Below, piece after piece: positions 19,793-29,699 of a stretch of 64,000 bases of DNA. The position numbers were made by a program, and so were the translations under genes. The stretch lies in contig JAJAGP010001967.1 of NCBI GenBank assembly GCA_025084515.1, positions 1-64,000 on the forward strand. The letters run 5' to 3'. Under the pieces are notes generated by a model. That model worked only from the letters and a program-made list of their open reading frames with translations. It had not been told where the DNA came from and made no database searches. Position 1 is the first letter of the stretch, and each line of letters opens with the position of its first letter. Source of the DNA: Ancistrus triradiatus (Eukaryota; Chordata; Actinopteri; Siluriformes; Loricariidae).

Positions 19793-21701
19793 TTGGAGAT
19801 GTTTAAGATTGCTTGGAGGGACAGCATGGCAGAGTATAGGCATGCCCTCACTAAAGCTAAAGCTGCATACTTCTCTTCAATCATAGAGAAAAATAAGAAT
19901 AATCCAAGATTTCTCTTTAATACAGTCTCCAAATTAACAAAAAACCCCACAGAAAGTGACTCTCCCATTCTGTGTAATTCTAACAGTAATGATTTCATGA
20001 CTTTCTTTAATGATAAGATAGAAAACATAGGCATAAAACTCAATGCTCATCACATCACCAAATTGTTCAGCAACCTTCCAGATGCAGCACTAGTGAAGAC
20101 ATCTGTTCAATTAGCCGTAAATCAAGATTAGAATCTTTTACCCCAATTACTAATACTGAACTATCCGCACTGATCAGCTCGTCTAAGTCATCAACATGTT
20201 TATTAGATCCAATTCCTAGACGTTTACTCAAACAAGTATTACCTAGTGTTATAGAGCCAGTGTTAGCTATATTAAATTCATCCCTTACCTTAGGTTATGT
20301 GCCCAAATCCTTTAAGTCTGCCGTTATAAAACCACTGATTAAAAAAGCCAATCTTGACCCTTGTGTGATATCTAATTACAGACCAATTTCAAATCTACCG
20401 TTTCTGTCCAAAATCTTAGAAAAAGCCGTCTATCAGCAGCTCTGCAGTTACCTCCAAAGGAATGAAATTTATGAAACATTTCAGTCTGGCTTCAGGCCCC
20501 ATCATAGTACTGAAACAGCATTAATTAGGGTACTAAATGACTTGTAATGTCCTCAGATAAGGGATGTGTTTCTTTTCTTGTTCTGTTAAATTTAAAGTGC
20601 AGCATTTGACACTATAGATCATGATGTTTTACTAAACAGACTAGAAAATACTGTAGGTATTAAGGGATCAGCACTTTCTTGGTTTAAATCCTACTTAACT
20701 GACCGGTACCAGTTTGTTCATATAAATAATCTAAGGTCTAAGCTCTCAAAAGTGAAGTATGGCGTGCCTCAGGGTCCTGCTTGGTCCGCTTTTATTCTCT
20801 CTGTACATGCTACCACTAGGCTCAGTTATTCGTAAACATGGCATTAGTTTCCACTGCTATGCAGATGATACACAGCTGTACATATCAGCCAAACCTAATG
20901 ACAGCCTTACAATCAACAAAATTAAGGACTGTGTAAAGGAAATAAAAGATTGTATGTTATTAAATTTTCTCTTACTTAACTCAGACAAAATGGAGGTTCT
21001 ATTAGTGGGACCCAAGGCTGTGAGAGACAGGTTGGCTACATCTATCCTAAATGTAGATGGCTGTCCAGTATTGACCAGTTAATCTGTAAAAAAAATTAGG
21101 AGTCACATTTGATTCAGATCTCTCCTTTAATGCGCACATTAGCAGCATCACTCGAATTGCTTTCATTCAATTATGTAATATCGCTAAACTTAGAAATATC
21201 CTCTCTTTTAATGATGCAGAGAAACTGGTTCATGCGTTTATAACCTCAAGGTTGGATTACTGTAACGCCTTATTTACTGGATGCTCTAATAAATCTATAA
21301 ATAAACTTCAGTTAGTTCAAAACGCAGCTGCCCGAGTGCTAACTCGAACTAGAAAATTTGATCATATCACTCCTGTTCTATCATCACTACACTGGTTACT
21401 AGTCAAATTCCGCATTGATTACAAAATACTTCTTATAACTTATAAAACTCTACATGGCCTGGCCCCAAATTATCTGAGTGAACTCTTAGAGTCTTACAAT
21501 CCAACTCGTCTACTCCGTTTGCAGGATGCAGGACTTCTTTTAGTTCCTAGAATGAAAAAAGTCACAGCAGGGGGAAAGGCTTTCTCATACATGGCCCCCC
21601 AACTATGGAATAAACTTCCCACTTTCGTTCGAGACTCAGACACACTCCAAAGTTTTAAGTCTAGGCTAAAGACATACCTATTTACACAGGCTTTTGACTA
21701 G
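19793..21701 (+). pseudogene. LINE ORF2 reverse transcriptase, several frame breaks (L2-2)
   Basis: Segments in changing frames: KIAWRDSMAEYRHALTKAKA (19,793-20,131); ALVKTSV region with stop at 20,131; ANLDPCVISNYRPISNLPFL and FQSGFRPHHSTETALIRVLN (20,260-20,547); a disrupted AAFDTIDHDVL segment; FHCYADDTQLYISAKPNDSL with intact YADD (~20,859-20,880); and the C-terminal DYCNALFTGCSNKSINKLQL to LQSFKSRLKTYLFTQAFD (21,252-21,701). RT would copy element RNA; this copy is dead but less decayed than L2-1. Confidence 0.85.
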
Positions 21702-22251
21702 ATTTAGACCAGGATGCATGGCTTGGGTCCACTGGGGGCCAGAGTCTGGAGTCATGTCTGGCCATGCCTGCCTTGTCTCGGCTCCTGCCCTTGACTCTTG
21801 TCCGCTAGCCGGGAGATGTGTCGAGTGGGCGGTCTGGCTGAACTGGGCTCGGTTCCTGGTGATCTTGACTCGTGCATCCTTGCCTTAGAATAAGGGCAGA
21901 GCTGGGGGTTCATAGTCAAAGAGTCTTATGGTGATCAGAGATGTTGGGTTGCTGTCTTCTGCCTCCCGTGGGGTTGCCAATGTCTCATGTGATCCCTCTT
22001 GGCTGTGTTTCCTACCAGTTCTCCTCTTTCTAGCTATGCTGCTATAGCTAATGCTGCCGGGGTCTCATGCTACACTTGGCATCAGTGATTAACATGGCAT
22101 CAGTGATTGTTAATAGACACTGTGCTCTTAATCAATAACTAATTACATTTTCTGTTTTCTCTCCGAGCTGTGTTCTGGCAGTTCCAGCCCCACACATGAT
22201 GTTCATCTGCTGGAGCTCCACTCAAGCTGCTTCCGTCATCAGCTCCAGCCC

Positions 22252-22525
22252 CATCATACCCGGGGTACCTAATGTTGATGTGCATACTTCACATTTTATT
22301 TTAACTTTGACTCCATGACTTCAGTTTCGCTCTTAGATTTATCATCATACCCGGGCCACTTAATGTCGATGTGCATACTTCACATTTTATTCTAACTTTG
22401 ACTCCATGACTTTAGTTTCGCTCTTAGATTTATCATCATACCCGGGCCACTTAATGTCGATGTGCATACTACACATTCAATTCGAACTTTGACTCCATGA
22501 CTTTAGTTCGCTCTTAGATTTATCA
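22252..22525 (+). repeat. ~93-bp tandem repeat, three units, in L2-2 3' UTR
   Basis: CATCATACCCGG.. followed by AATGT(T/C)GATGTGCATACT, TTTGACTCCATGACTT and CGCTCTTAGATTTATCATC recurs three times. The same unit occurs three times in L2-3 (35,445-35,690, inverted) and once in L2-4 (about 61,335-61,430). Confidence 0.85.
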
Positions 22526-22745
22526 TCTACGCCGTCCAAGGAGGTTGGGTCCCTTTTTGAGTCTTGGTCCTCCCAAGGTTTCTTCCTAGAACTAGGGAGT
22601 TTTTCCTTGCCACTGTCGCCCTAGGCTTGCTCAATTTGGGATTGGACGTAGTTATTAGGAGATAATCTAAACTTGTAAAGTTGCTTTGAGGCAATGCTCC
22701 ATTGTAAAAAGCGCTATATAAATAAATCTGACATGAATTGACTTG

Positions 22746-24288
22746 ACCTTCTGCGCGCTCAAAGCCGCCTTCACCCGGACTCCCGTCCTGGGACATCCCG
22801 ACCCGAAACGCCCCTTCATCTTGGAGGTCGACGCTTCGTCCGTGGGGGTAGGTGCTGTCCTCTCTCAGCGTCTCGGAGATCCGCCCAAGTTGCGTCCGGT
22901 CGCCTTCTTTTCGCATAAACTCACCCCGGCCGAGCACAACTACGACGTGGGGGACCGCGAACTGCTGGCCATCAAGCTGGCCCTGAAGGAATGGAGGCAC
23001 TGGCTCGAGGGCTCGAAACACCCCTTCACGATTCTCACCGATCACAAAAACCTGGAATACCTCCGTTCAGCCAAGCGCCTCAACGCTCGTCAGGCTCGTT
23101 GATCTCTCTTCTTTTCCCGCTTCTCGTTCTCTATCACCTACTGCCCTGGGACAAAGAACGCCAAGGCTGACGCTCTGTCCCGCAGCCTCAACCTTTGCCG
23201 GAGACACCCACTCCCATCCTCCCAGCCTCTTGCACCATCGGCGCCATCACCTGGGACTTCAAGTGCGAGCTGGACGACAGGCTTTCCCAAACGCGCATTC
23301 CGCCCAAATGCCCGCCGGACAAGAAGTTCATACCCCCCGATCTCCCGCCTCCTCGCCTGGGCTCACCTCTCTCTGTGTTCTGGCCATCCCGGGGAGACCC
23401 ACACCCATCAGCTCCTGTCGGCGCATTACTGGTGGGAGAATATGCGCAGGGACGTGCACCGCTTTGTGTCATCCTGCAGCGTGTGCGCACAGGCCAAGAC
23501 TCCTCGCACTCTCCCCTCGGGCCTGCTTCATCCTTTGCCTGTGCCGCAACGACCCTGGCCACACATAGCGCTCGATTTTGTCACAGATCTACCTCCCTCC
23601 AACGGGTTCACTGCCATTCTCTCCGTGGTCGACCGCTTCTCCCGCGCCGTGCACTTCATCCCTCTGCCAAAGATTCCCTCGGCACTTCAGACAGCGGAAC
23701 TGCTGTTCGATCACGTCTTCCGCAGTTTCGGCATCCCGGAGGACGTCCTTTCAGACCGCGGACCTCAGTTCTCCTCAGCGGTGTGGCGCGCTTTCGTGGC
23801 CAAGTTGGGCGCCTCCGTCAGCCTTTCCTCAGGTTACCATCCTCAAACCAACGGCCAATGTGAGCGAGTCAACCAGGAACTAAAGAAATTCCTCCGTTGC
23901 TACTGCCTCCACAACCCTCACGACTGGGCTCAGTTTCTCCCTTGGGCCGAAATAGCCCAGAACTCCCTCAGGCACTCCTCCACCGGCCTCACGCCGTTCC
24001 AGTGCGTGCTGGGCTTCCAGCCCCCTTTTGTGCCCTGGGATTCCTCGCCCTCCAATTCCCCGGCCGTCGATGGCTGGTTCAACCGCAGCGAAGACATCTG
24101 GTGCCAGGTCCATCACAACATCGACAAGGCCATCTGCCGATACAAGAGACACGCTGACTGGCACCGCCACGCCGCTCCAGCCTACCAACCAGGAGACCGT
24201 GTCTGGCTGTCGACCCGGGGACTGCGCAACTCACAGGGAAGTACCCCTTTCTCTCCTCGCTTTCTGGGTCCATATAAAATAACACACT
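22746..24288 (+). pseudogene. gypsy pol, RNase H and integrase part
   Basis: RNase H: FILEVDASSVGVGAVLSQRL, KLTPAEHNYDVGDRELLAIK, FTILTDHKNLEYLRSAKRLN; then a TGA at 23,100-23,102 where the family has a Trp codon; then YCPGTKNAKADALSRS. Integrase: zinc-binding H..H..CSVC with WWENMRRDVHRFVSSCSVCA (~23,433-23,495), catalytic D in ALDFVTDLP, D in VLSDRGPQFSS (~23,748-23,780), E in NGQCERVNQELKKF. A GPY-type block FLGPYKI ends the normal sequence at 24,287. From 23,442 to 24,383 the frame is continuous. Confidence 0.92.
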
Positions 24289-24380
24289 TTCGGCATCCCG
24301 GAGGACGTCCTTTCAGACCGCGGACCTCAGTTCTCCTCAGCGGTGTGGCGCGCTTTCGTGGCCAAGTTGGGCGCCTCCGT
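24288..24380 (+). repeat. Exact 93-bp copy of integrase sequence
   Basis: 24,288-24,380 is identical to 23,726-23,818 (TTTCGGCATCCCGGAGGACG to TTGGGCGCCTCCGT), the segment encoding the second catalytic Asp block of integrase. It sits between FLGPYKI and the sequence leading to the chromodomain (NVTYRLQLPAHLHISPTFHV). Confidence 0.93.
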
Positions 24381-24786
24381 TAACAACGTTACCTATCGTT
24401 TGCAACTGCCTGCTCATTTACACATCTCTCCAACATTTCATGTGGCGCATCTGAAACCCTGGGTCCCCGGCCCGCTGGCGGAGAGCTCACCGTCTGACCA
24501 GCCTCCGCCCGCTGACCCGCTGGAGGCTTCCACCTACACGGTCCGGCACCTCCTGGACTCTCGCCGGCGCAGCGCACGTCTCCAGTACCTGGTTGAGTGG
24601 GAAGGCTACGGTCCCAAGGAGAACTGCTTGGTGGACGCAACGGACGTCCTGGATCCCCTCCTCGCCCAGGAATTCCACGCCGCCCGGCCCGACCGACTGG
24701 CGCCCAGGCCGCGCGGTCGCCCACGCAAGTCCTCCTTGCTCCTCCGGTCCTCCGACTCCCGCCGCGCCCCTGTCGAGGGGGGGTAC
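24381..24786 (+). pseudogene. gypsy integrase C-terminus with chromodomain
   Basis: NVTYRLQLPAHLHISPTFHV and AHLKPWVPGP complete the integrase tail. The chromodomain follows: LLDSRRRSARLQYLVEWEGY, GPKENC, DVLDPLLAQEFH. It would bind histone marks and steer integration. Its Trp in VEWEGY is kept; the usual Trp after GPKE is missing or altered (ENCLVDATD). A basic/proline-rich tail (RPRGRPRKSS) and a purine tract (GAGGGGGGG, 24,776-24,784) precede the 3' LTR. Confidence 0.85.
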
Positions 24787-25044
24787 TGTCACGCCCCCTT
24801 CCAGCGCCGCTCCCGATTCACGCAACCTGCCTTGCTCTTCCTCACCCGCCTACTGATCACCTGCACCTGTTCCACATTCCGATCTACCCTCCATACCACA
24901 TATAAACACCACTCAGTCACTAACACTCCGCTACACAACAAGGTATCCACCTCGTTACATAGCTCCTCTGTCAAACCTACTAATAAAAGCCTCCTATCGT
25001 ACTCCACTGCCTGCGTCTGTCTCCTACCTCCAGTCGGCGTTACA
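24787..25044 (+). repeat. 3' LTR of the gypsy element
   Basis: 258 bp, TGTCACGCCCCC to GGCGTTACA, matching 17,061-17,320 with about seven substitutions and one small indel. Followed by the GGAAC target duplication. Confidence 0.92.
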
Positions 25045-25049
25045 GGAAC

Positions 25050-25825
25050 TGTTAAACTCATCGGTTAATGATACATTTAACTTATGATAGATTTGACAGG
25101 ATATATCCTCATCATAAACTCCATCAGTGCATAAAATGCTTTATACAATGTGGATTTTCTGGAGGTCTTGAACAGATTAATTCAATTTACCTTATTAAAT
25201 TGTATATCTGTCTCCCTCTGACTGTACCGCTCCTAATGAAAATGATTGTTCACTTGAGGGATGGGTGTTTTGGTTCTTATACGGATTTACTACAAAAAAA
25301 CGGTATTGTTCACAACATTTTATGGCGACCTCACCATACGGTCAAAGTTTTTTTATTTTTCACATGATCTCACCATTTGGTGATGTAGCAATTAAATCCC
25401 ATCACTTCTACATATTTTTAAAGCACTCGAAGACAGATAGAGTTGGAAGAGGAACATCAATTCTTATTTCGAAGAATAATTCTAGATTTTGTTCCCTCTG
25501 TTTCATGATTAATACTTCAGTAGCTGTCTTCAAGCCAGCCACCAAGAGCCCCTCTTTGCCACAGAGAAAGAGAAACGGGACGTACATAGTTTGCCTATTG
25601 CCTTCCCCTCTGCTGCCAGTCCTGTCAGCTCCCTCTAGAGCACTACACAACTCATTCATTCCACGTAGGAGCAGCTACCACTGGATCATCTTTTGCGCCT
25701 GTATTTACGCTCACGGCCTTGGGCAAATGGTCTTCATCTGCTTATGAATGCTGCCTTAATATATCCTTGATGCTCAAAAGGTCATGAGTGTTAGAGTGAT
25801 TTGTGACTTGCCAGCCATGAATAAA
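25050..25825. other. No gene recognised
   Basis: AT-rich sequence with a few open frames of up to ~160 codons on the plus strand whose content (His/Ser/Phe-rich, no recognisable domain) does not look like a conserved protein. I see no repeat ends here. Confidence 0.4.
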
Positions 25826-26490
25826 GCTGCACCATCACTTGATCTCCAGTTTATCAACAAATGTGTAAGAAAACTGTTGAAATGTTTAAAAGCGATGTTC
25901 CTGAAAGAAAGACGGGAAGGGATTTACATATTTCAGTCCTAAATTTTTCTGATAATTTCTGATAAATGTCTGATAATTTTCTTTGCAAATTAGGTATGCC
26001 GCTGCTCCTCCTGCTGGCTGGAGGTTTGCCTTGTATGGCAGTTGTGGAGGTCATTTGGCTACTCTCCCTCACTGTCTTTGCACATGGAAAAACAGAGAGG
26101 CCACAAAACAGTGCCATACCAAAATATACAACTTATGGGTATAATTTGTAGCATAGCCACGGGGCTGTCGGATACGCAGCTCATAGTCTCAGACAGCCTC
26201 ACTTTACCAACTAATCAAACCTCATTTAGGTGTGTAGCTACACCTACTGCTGGCTGGAGGTTTGCCAGGTGTGGTTGTTTTGGGGGGTCTTTCTGCTGCT
26301 CTCCCTGCCAAAGGCTTTCCAAGTAAGCACTTGGAAAGGTAGGTAGGCCACAGAACAGACCCATACTGCCAAACAAAACAGTCAGCATTAAATTTTGTCT
26401 TTGAATTAAAATATTTTCATTATGGTTCTGACTGAAATACTGTATGTGAGTGAGACTATTTCAGTTGCAATATAAAAGTGTAATGAGTGT
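25826..26490. mobile_element. Decayed copy of the Tc1-like element found at 28,182-29,530
   Basis: Shares GATCTCCAGTTTATCAACAA..GTGTAAGAAAA and GATTTACATATTTC with 28,548-28,640, and GTAAGCAC(T/A)TGGAAAG, GCCA(A)..TCAGCAT and TTGAATTAAAATAT with 29,297-29,388. The terminal repeats and transposase part are absent; it looks like an internally deleted, MITE-type derivative. Confidence 0.55.
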
Positions 26491-26754
26491 TGTGTGAGAT
26501 TGTCACATATATTACAAGGAGAGGCAAGGGAGACAGATGCAAGTGCATTACAGTGTTTATTTACAAATGCCATGGTGAAACACAAACTGGAGATAAACAG
26601 TCACGGTTCACCATGCCTTTTAAAGAGGAAAAAGACAAACTGTAAAAATAAAATATAAAGGGGTAGGGACCCAACTGCAGTTAGCTCCAGATGGTAGTTA
26701 TAACCAAAAATGAACAGAAAAAGAAAAGGAAAAGAAACTCACCAACCTCAGTCT

Positions 26755-26835
26755 GTGTGGCTGAGGATCGAACCCCGGGCTGTAGTGTTGGTGACTCACT
26801 GACTTAACAGCGGTCACCACGGAGACGCGACAGCC
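26755..26835 (-). repeat. tRNA-like segment (SINE or retroelement part)
   Basis: On the minus strand GGGTTCGATCCTCAGCC resembles a pol III B box (GGTTCGATCC, 26,765-26,774). Upstream on that strand lies TGGTGACCGCTGTTAAGTCA, a weak A-box candidate. I do not see a full cloverleaf, so I do not call a tRNA gene. Confidence 0.3.
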
Positions 26836-27679
26836 GCACCAGACTAGGAAGTAATATAAGGTCACACGAAGGCGCCGTTCAGGAACGGACTCAAAAAACA
26901 GGACGCTATGGAAGCTTGATAAATAAACTAAAGAACAGGGAAACAGTTCCCTTAAAGCGCTGAAATGTGCCGCAGTGAATTAAACTGCTGAAACCGAGAA
27001 ATATTAAGCTCAAAGGCTCAAAGGAGAGAGCAATCGCTCTCTCACTCAGGCTGCGCCGAGTATGCAGCTCGCTCAAGGAGGGAGAGAGAGAGAACGATGA
27101 CGTAAGCCTCAGGAGGGAGCGTTAGGATTGGTGACAGAGGAACGCTCTTCCTGACAGAGAGAAAGGCGGACCCCGGCTTGCTGAATCAAAAGCGGAATCC
27201 AAACGCGATCAAGAGAAGCGAGACGTTAATGATGCCGTGCAGCGCTTGTCTAATACAAACGCGATCACAAAGGATCGGCGCCAATTCCCCGATCGCGTAG
27301 AGAGGGGGAACCGAAACAGCCAACGGAGATGATGCAGCGAGGGAGAGCGTGGGGGACTCACCGCCGGAGCAAGTGAGTCAGAAAGCCATGTGGGGTGCAA
27401 TGGAGAGGAGGATTACCAGACACCGGGACGAGTATTAGATTCTGACCCTGCACTAAGCATACTACGCCCTAATTTACCTCCGAACCTCCCGGTCCGTACG
27501 ATCACTGACGATCTACGAATCGCCAGCTACCCACTGTCCCTGACAACACCACAAGGCTGAGGCAAGCAATGCAGCAGCAACCTGCTAGAACTCAGGAGTG
27601 TCTTATATACCTGAGTGAGCAGGTTCTGCCACTCTAATTAACAAATAATTAGACGGGAACGCGCGTGATCACAAACACG

Positions 27680-27752
27680 TGTCACGAACTGAAAACAGGA
27701 GCAACGATGACCTCTAGTGTCCAAAGGACGGAAGTCATCGTGGCCTGTGACA
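27680..27752. repeat. 73-bp imperfect hairpin flanked by TGTCAC/GTGACA
   Basis: TGTCAC (27,680) pairs with GTGACA (27,747-27,752). Inside, ACGATGAC (27,704-27,711) pairs with GTCATCGT (27,734-27,741), and GTCC with GGAC across a 3-base loop. Confidence 0.6.
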
Positions 27753-28181
27753 TAAACAGGTTAAGTAAATTACTATATACAAGACTGGTGCTAACACAAC
27801 GGAAGCAACCTATAAGCGCTAACACAAACAAAACCCAAACAAGACAAACCAACACGGTACTAAACAAACAGTAAGCTAACATGCTACAGACACAGAACAA
27901 AGCTATCATAAACACACGACTGATACACATAACACATATAACAAAACTAACAAAGAAACCACCTCCTAAACAGAGTGCAAAGGGGAAGAGCTGGAGCCGA
28001 GAAACCACATGGAATGAAGAGACCAGACAAGGAAGTGCACAGGAAGTGGAGTATTTATCGGGAAAGACAGCAGGTGATAACATCCCCACCTGCTGTGAGA
28101 AAAGAAGAAAATCAGGGGAGAGTGATGCCAGGTGAGGTGGCTTTCCAGCACACCTCCTCATGACAGAGAGTAAAGCTACTA

Positions 28182-29530
28182 TAACGCCAAATCAGAAAAG
28201 TTGGGATGGTATGGAAATGGAAAATGGAAATAAAAAAAAATAATGCAGTTTTCCTTACATTTCCTTTGACTTTTATTTCCATGCAGAGTATAAACCCAAA
28301 ATATTTCAGTTTTTTTCTGGTCAACTTCATTGCATTTGTTAATAAACACCCATTCCTGCATTTCAGGCCTGCAACACATATAAAAAGTTCTGACAAACAC
28401 AATTTGGGGCTAGAATTGAGGTAAAAGAAAAGAAAAACTAAATACTGATGTGATACAGGTAATGTCAACAGGTGATTACAATGATTTGGTACAAAAGCAG
28501 TATCCACAAAACGCTGGGTCTTTGAGGAGTAAAGAAGGGCAGAGGATCTCCAGTTTATCAACAAGTGTGTAAGAAAATTGTTGAAAGGTTTAAAAACTAT
28601 GTTCCTCAAAGAAAGACTGGAACAGATTTACATATTTCCGACCTAACTTTTTTTTTGTTTTGCCTTGTCTTGTTGAAAAAAGCATGGACGTCACTGAAAA
28701 AGATGTTGTCTTGAAGGCAGCTTATGTTGCTCTAACATTTCAGTGTACTTTTCTGCATTAATGCTGCCATCACAGAAGTGTAAATTATCTTTACCAGGAG
28801 CACTGACCAAACCCCATGCCATGACAGAGCCTGGCTTTTGGACTTGCTGATAACAGTCTGGTTGGAACTTTCCGTCTTTGGTCCAGAGCAAACATTTACA
28901 TTCCATTTCTTCCAAAAAATATCTGGAACACTACTTGGACTGACCACAATACACATTTCCACTGTGTGATGGTCCATCACAGATGCCTCAGATAGCTCAG
29001 ATAACTCTACTCTGCTTCTGGACATAGTTAACATAAGGCTTCTTTTTTTGCATAGTAACGTTTAAGTGGCATTTGTGAATGTAACTCTTATTGTAGTGCT
29101 TGATAAAAGTTAGATAAAGTAATCCCTTGCCCATGTGGTTCTATCAGCTGTTCATGAATGATGGCCATTTTCAACCAAACTCCACCCCAACAATTATCTT
29201 ACCTGACTTAATCCATGTCACGTCTGGTGGCATTGATGCCTTCTCTTTTCGGGGCAGGGGGTCTGCTTCATTCTTCCCTGCCTAAGACTTGACATGTAAG
29301 CACATGGAAAGTTAGGGAGATCCCAGAAAAGAGCCATTCTGCCAAATAAGCCATCAGCATAAAATTTTGGCATTGAATTAAAATATGTTTGACTAGTGGT
29401 TTTGAACTAAAATATCTTGGGTTCATACTGTCTGTAATGAAATAACAGTCAAAAGAAATGTAAGGAAGACTGCATATATTTTCTATTTCCATTTTCCATA
29501 ACGTCCCAACTTTTTCTGATTTTGGAGCTG
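28182..29530 (-). mobile_element. Tc1/mariner-type transposon, 1.35 kb, decayed
   Basis: Flanked by TA on both sides (28,180-28,181; 29,531-29,532). The ends are inverted repeats of ~45 bp: left ..CCAAATCAGAAAAGTTGGGA, right (reverse complement) CCAAAATCAGAAAAAGTTGG. A transposase remnant is on the minus strand. TA target and ends fit Tc1/mariner. Confidence 0.7.
28640..28990 (-). pseudogene. Tc1-type transposase fragment
   Basis: Minus-strand codons read PGSVMAWGLVSAPGKDNLHF, CDGSINAEKYTEMLEQHKLP, SRQHLFQ (28,691-28,915). After a break comes FFQQDKAK, where the second catalytic Asp of Tc1 transposases lies. The N-terminal DNA-binding part and the third acidic residue region are not readable. 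It cannot be active. Confidence 0.65.
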
Positions 29531-29699
29531 TAGTTAAAACAAGAGCAAGAGGAGTTCATGCATATAAGAGAGCATATTTCATGTAGGTGCTTTAATGTTT
29601 GGTTTCACTACTTAATGTGAGTGTTTTACCTGTGTTTCTTTATCATTTTCAATATTGTATGTAAATTCATACGAAGTTCACATGCGAAATTAAAAAAGG

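Larger units (their letters stand above)
19680..22743 (+). mobile_element. L2-type LINE (L2-2) inserted in gypsy pol, 5'-truncated
   Basis: Starts approximately at 19,680 (GGGTCAAACGCATTAGGG matches the minus-strand copy at ~38,150-38,180) and ends with AAATAAATCTGACATGAATT and GACTTGA at 22,743. ORF1 and most of the endonuclease are missing, the common result of incomplete reverse transcription. RT lies at 19,793-21,701, then a 3' UTR with three ~93-bp tandem units (22,252-22,525) and the L2 tail. The same gypsy protein resumes directly afterwards (FCALKAAFTRTPVLGHPDPK), which fixes the order of the two insertions. Confidence 0.88.
17061..25044 (+). mobile_element. Ty3/gypsy chromovirus retrotransposon, defective, with nested LINE
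   Basis: A complete but broken LTR retrotransposon: 5' LTR, gag, protease, reverse transcriptase, RNase H, integrase, chromodomain, purine tract, 3' LTR, in that order on the plus strand. It is split by an L2-type LINE at about 19,680-22,743. The two LTRs differ by about seven substitutions and one small indel by eye, so it is not very recent. Defects: stops in gag, a stop just after the protease motif, a frameshift just before YLDD, a stop in RNase H, and a 93-bp duplication after integrase. The C-terminal chromodomain places it with chromoviruses (sushi-like group; inference). Confidence 0.9.
26510..28163 (-). repeat. LTR-like / GC-rich repeat mosaic, minus strand
   Basis: Read from 28,163 downward it begins TGTCATGAGGAGGTGTGC and contains TCTTTCCCGATAAATACTCC, similar to the LTR-like piece ending at 14,678. 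Further in lie a hairpin (27,680-27,752), another TATA-like promoter phrase (TATATAAGACACTCC, minus strand near 27,600), a GC-rich stretch (26,850-27,500) and a tRNA-like segment (26,755-26,835). I infer overlapping solo-LTR fragments; the precise structure is not resolved. Confidence 0.3.

Noticed and set aside
23195..23863. Additional long open frames overlapping the gypsy integrase on both strands
   Set aside because: Shadows of the GC-rich integrase frame; they lack domains, while the frame 23,442-24,383 carries all integrase motifs.
25265..25747. 160-codon plus-strand open frame
   Set aside because: Low-complexity, no recognised motif, no splice or promoter context, and not shared with any repeat seen here.
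26755..26835. tRNA gene on the minus strand
   Set aside because: A B-box-like word is present but no acceptor stem, anticodon arm or full cloverleaf can be drawn.
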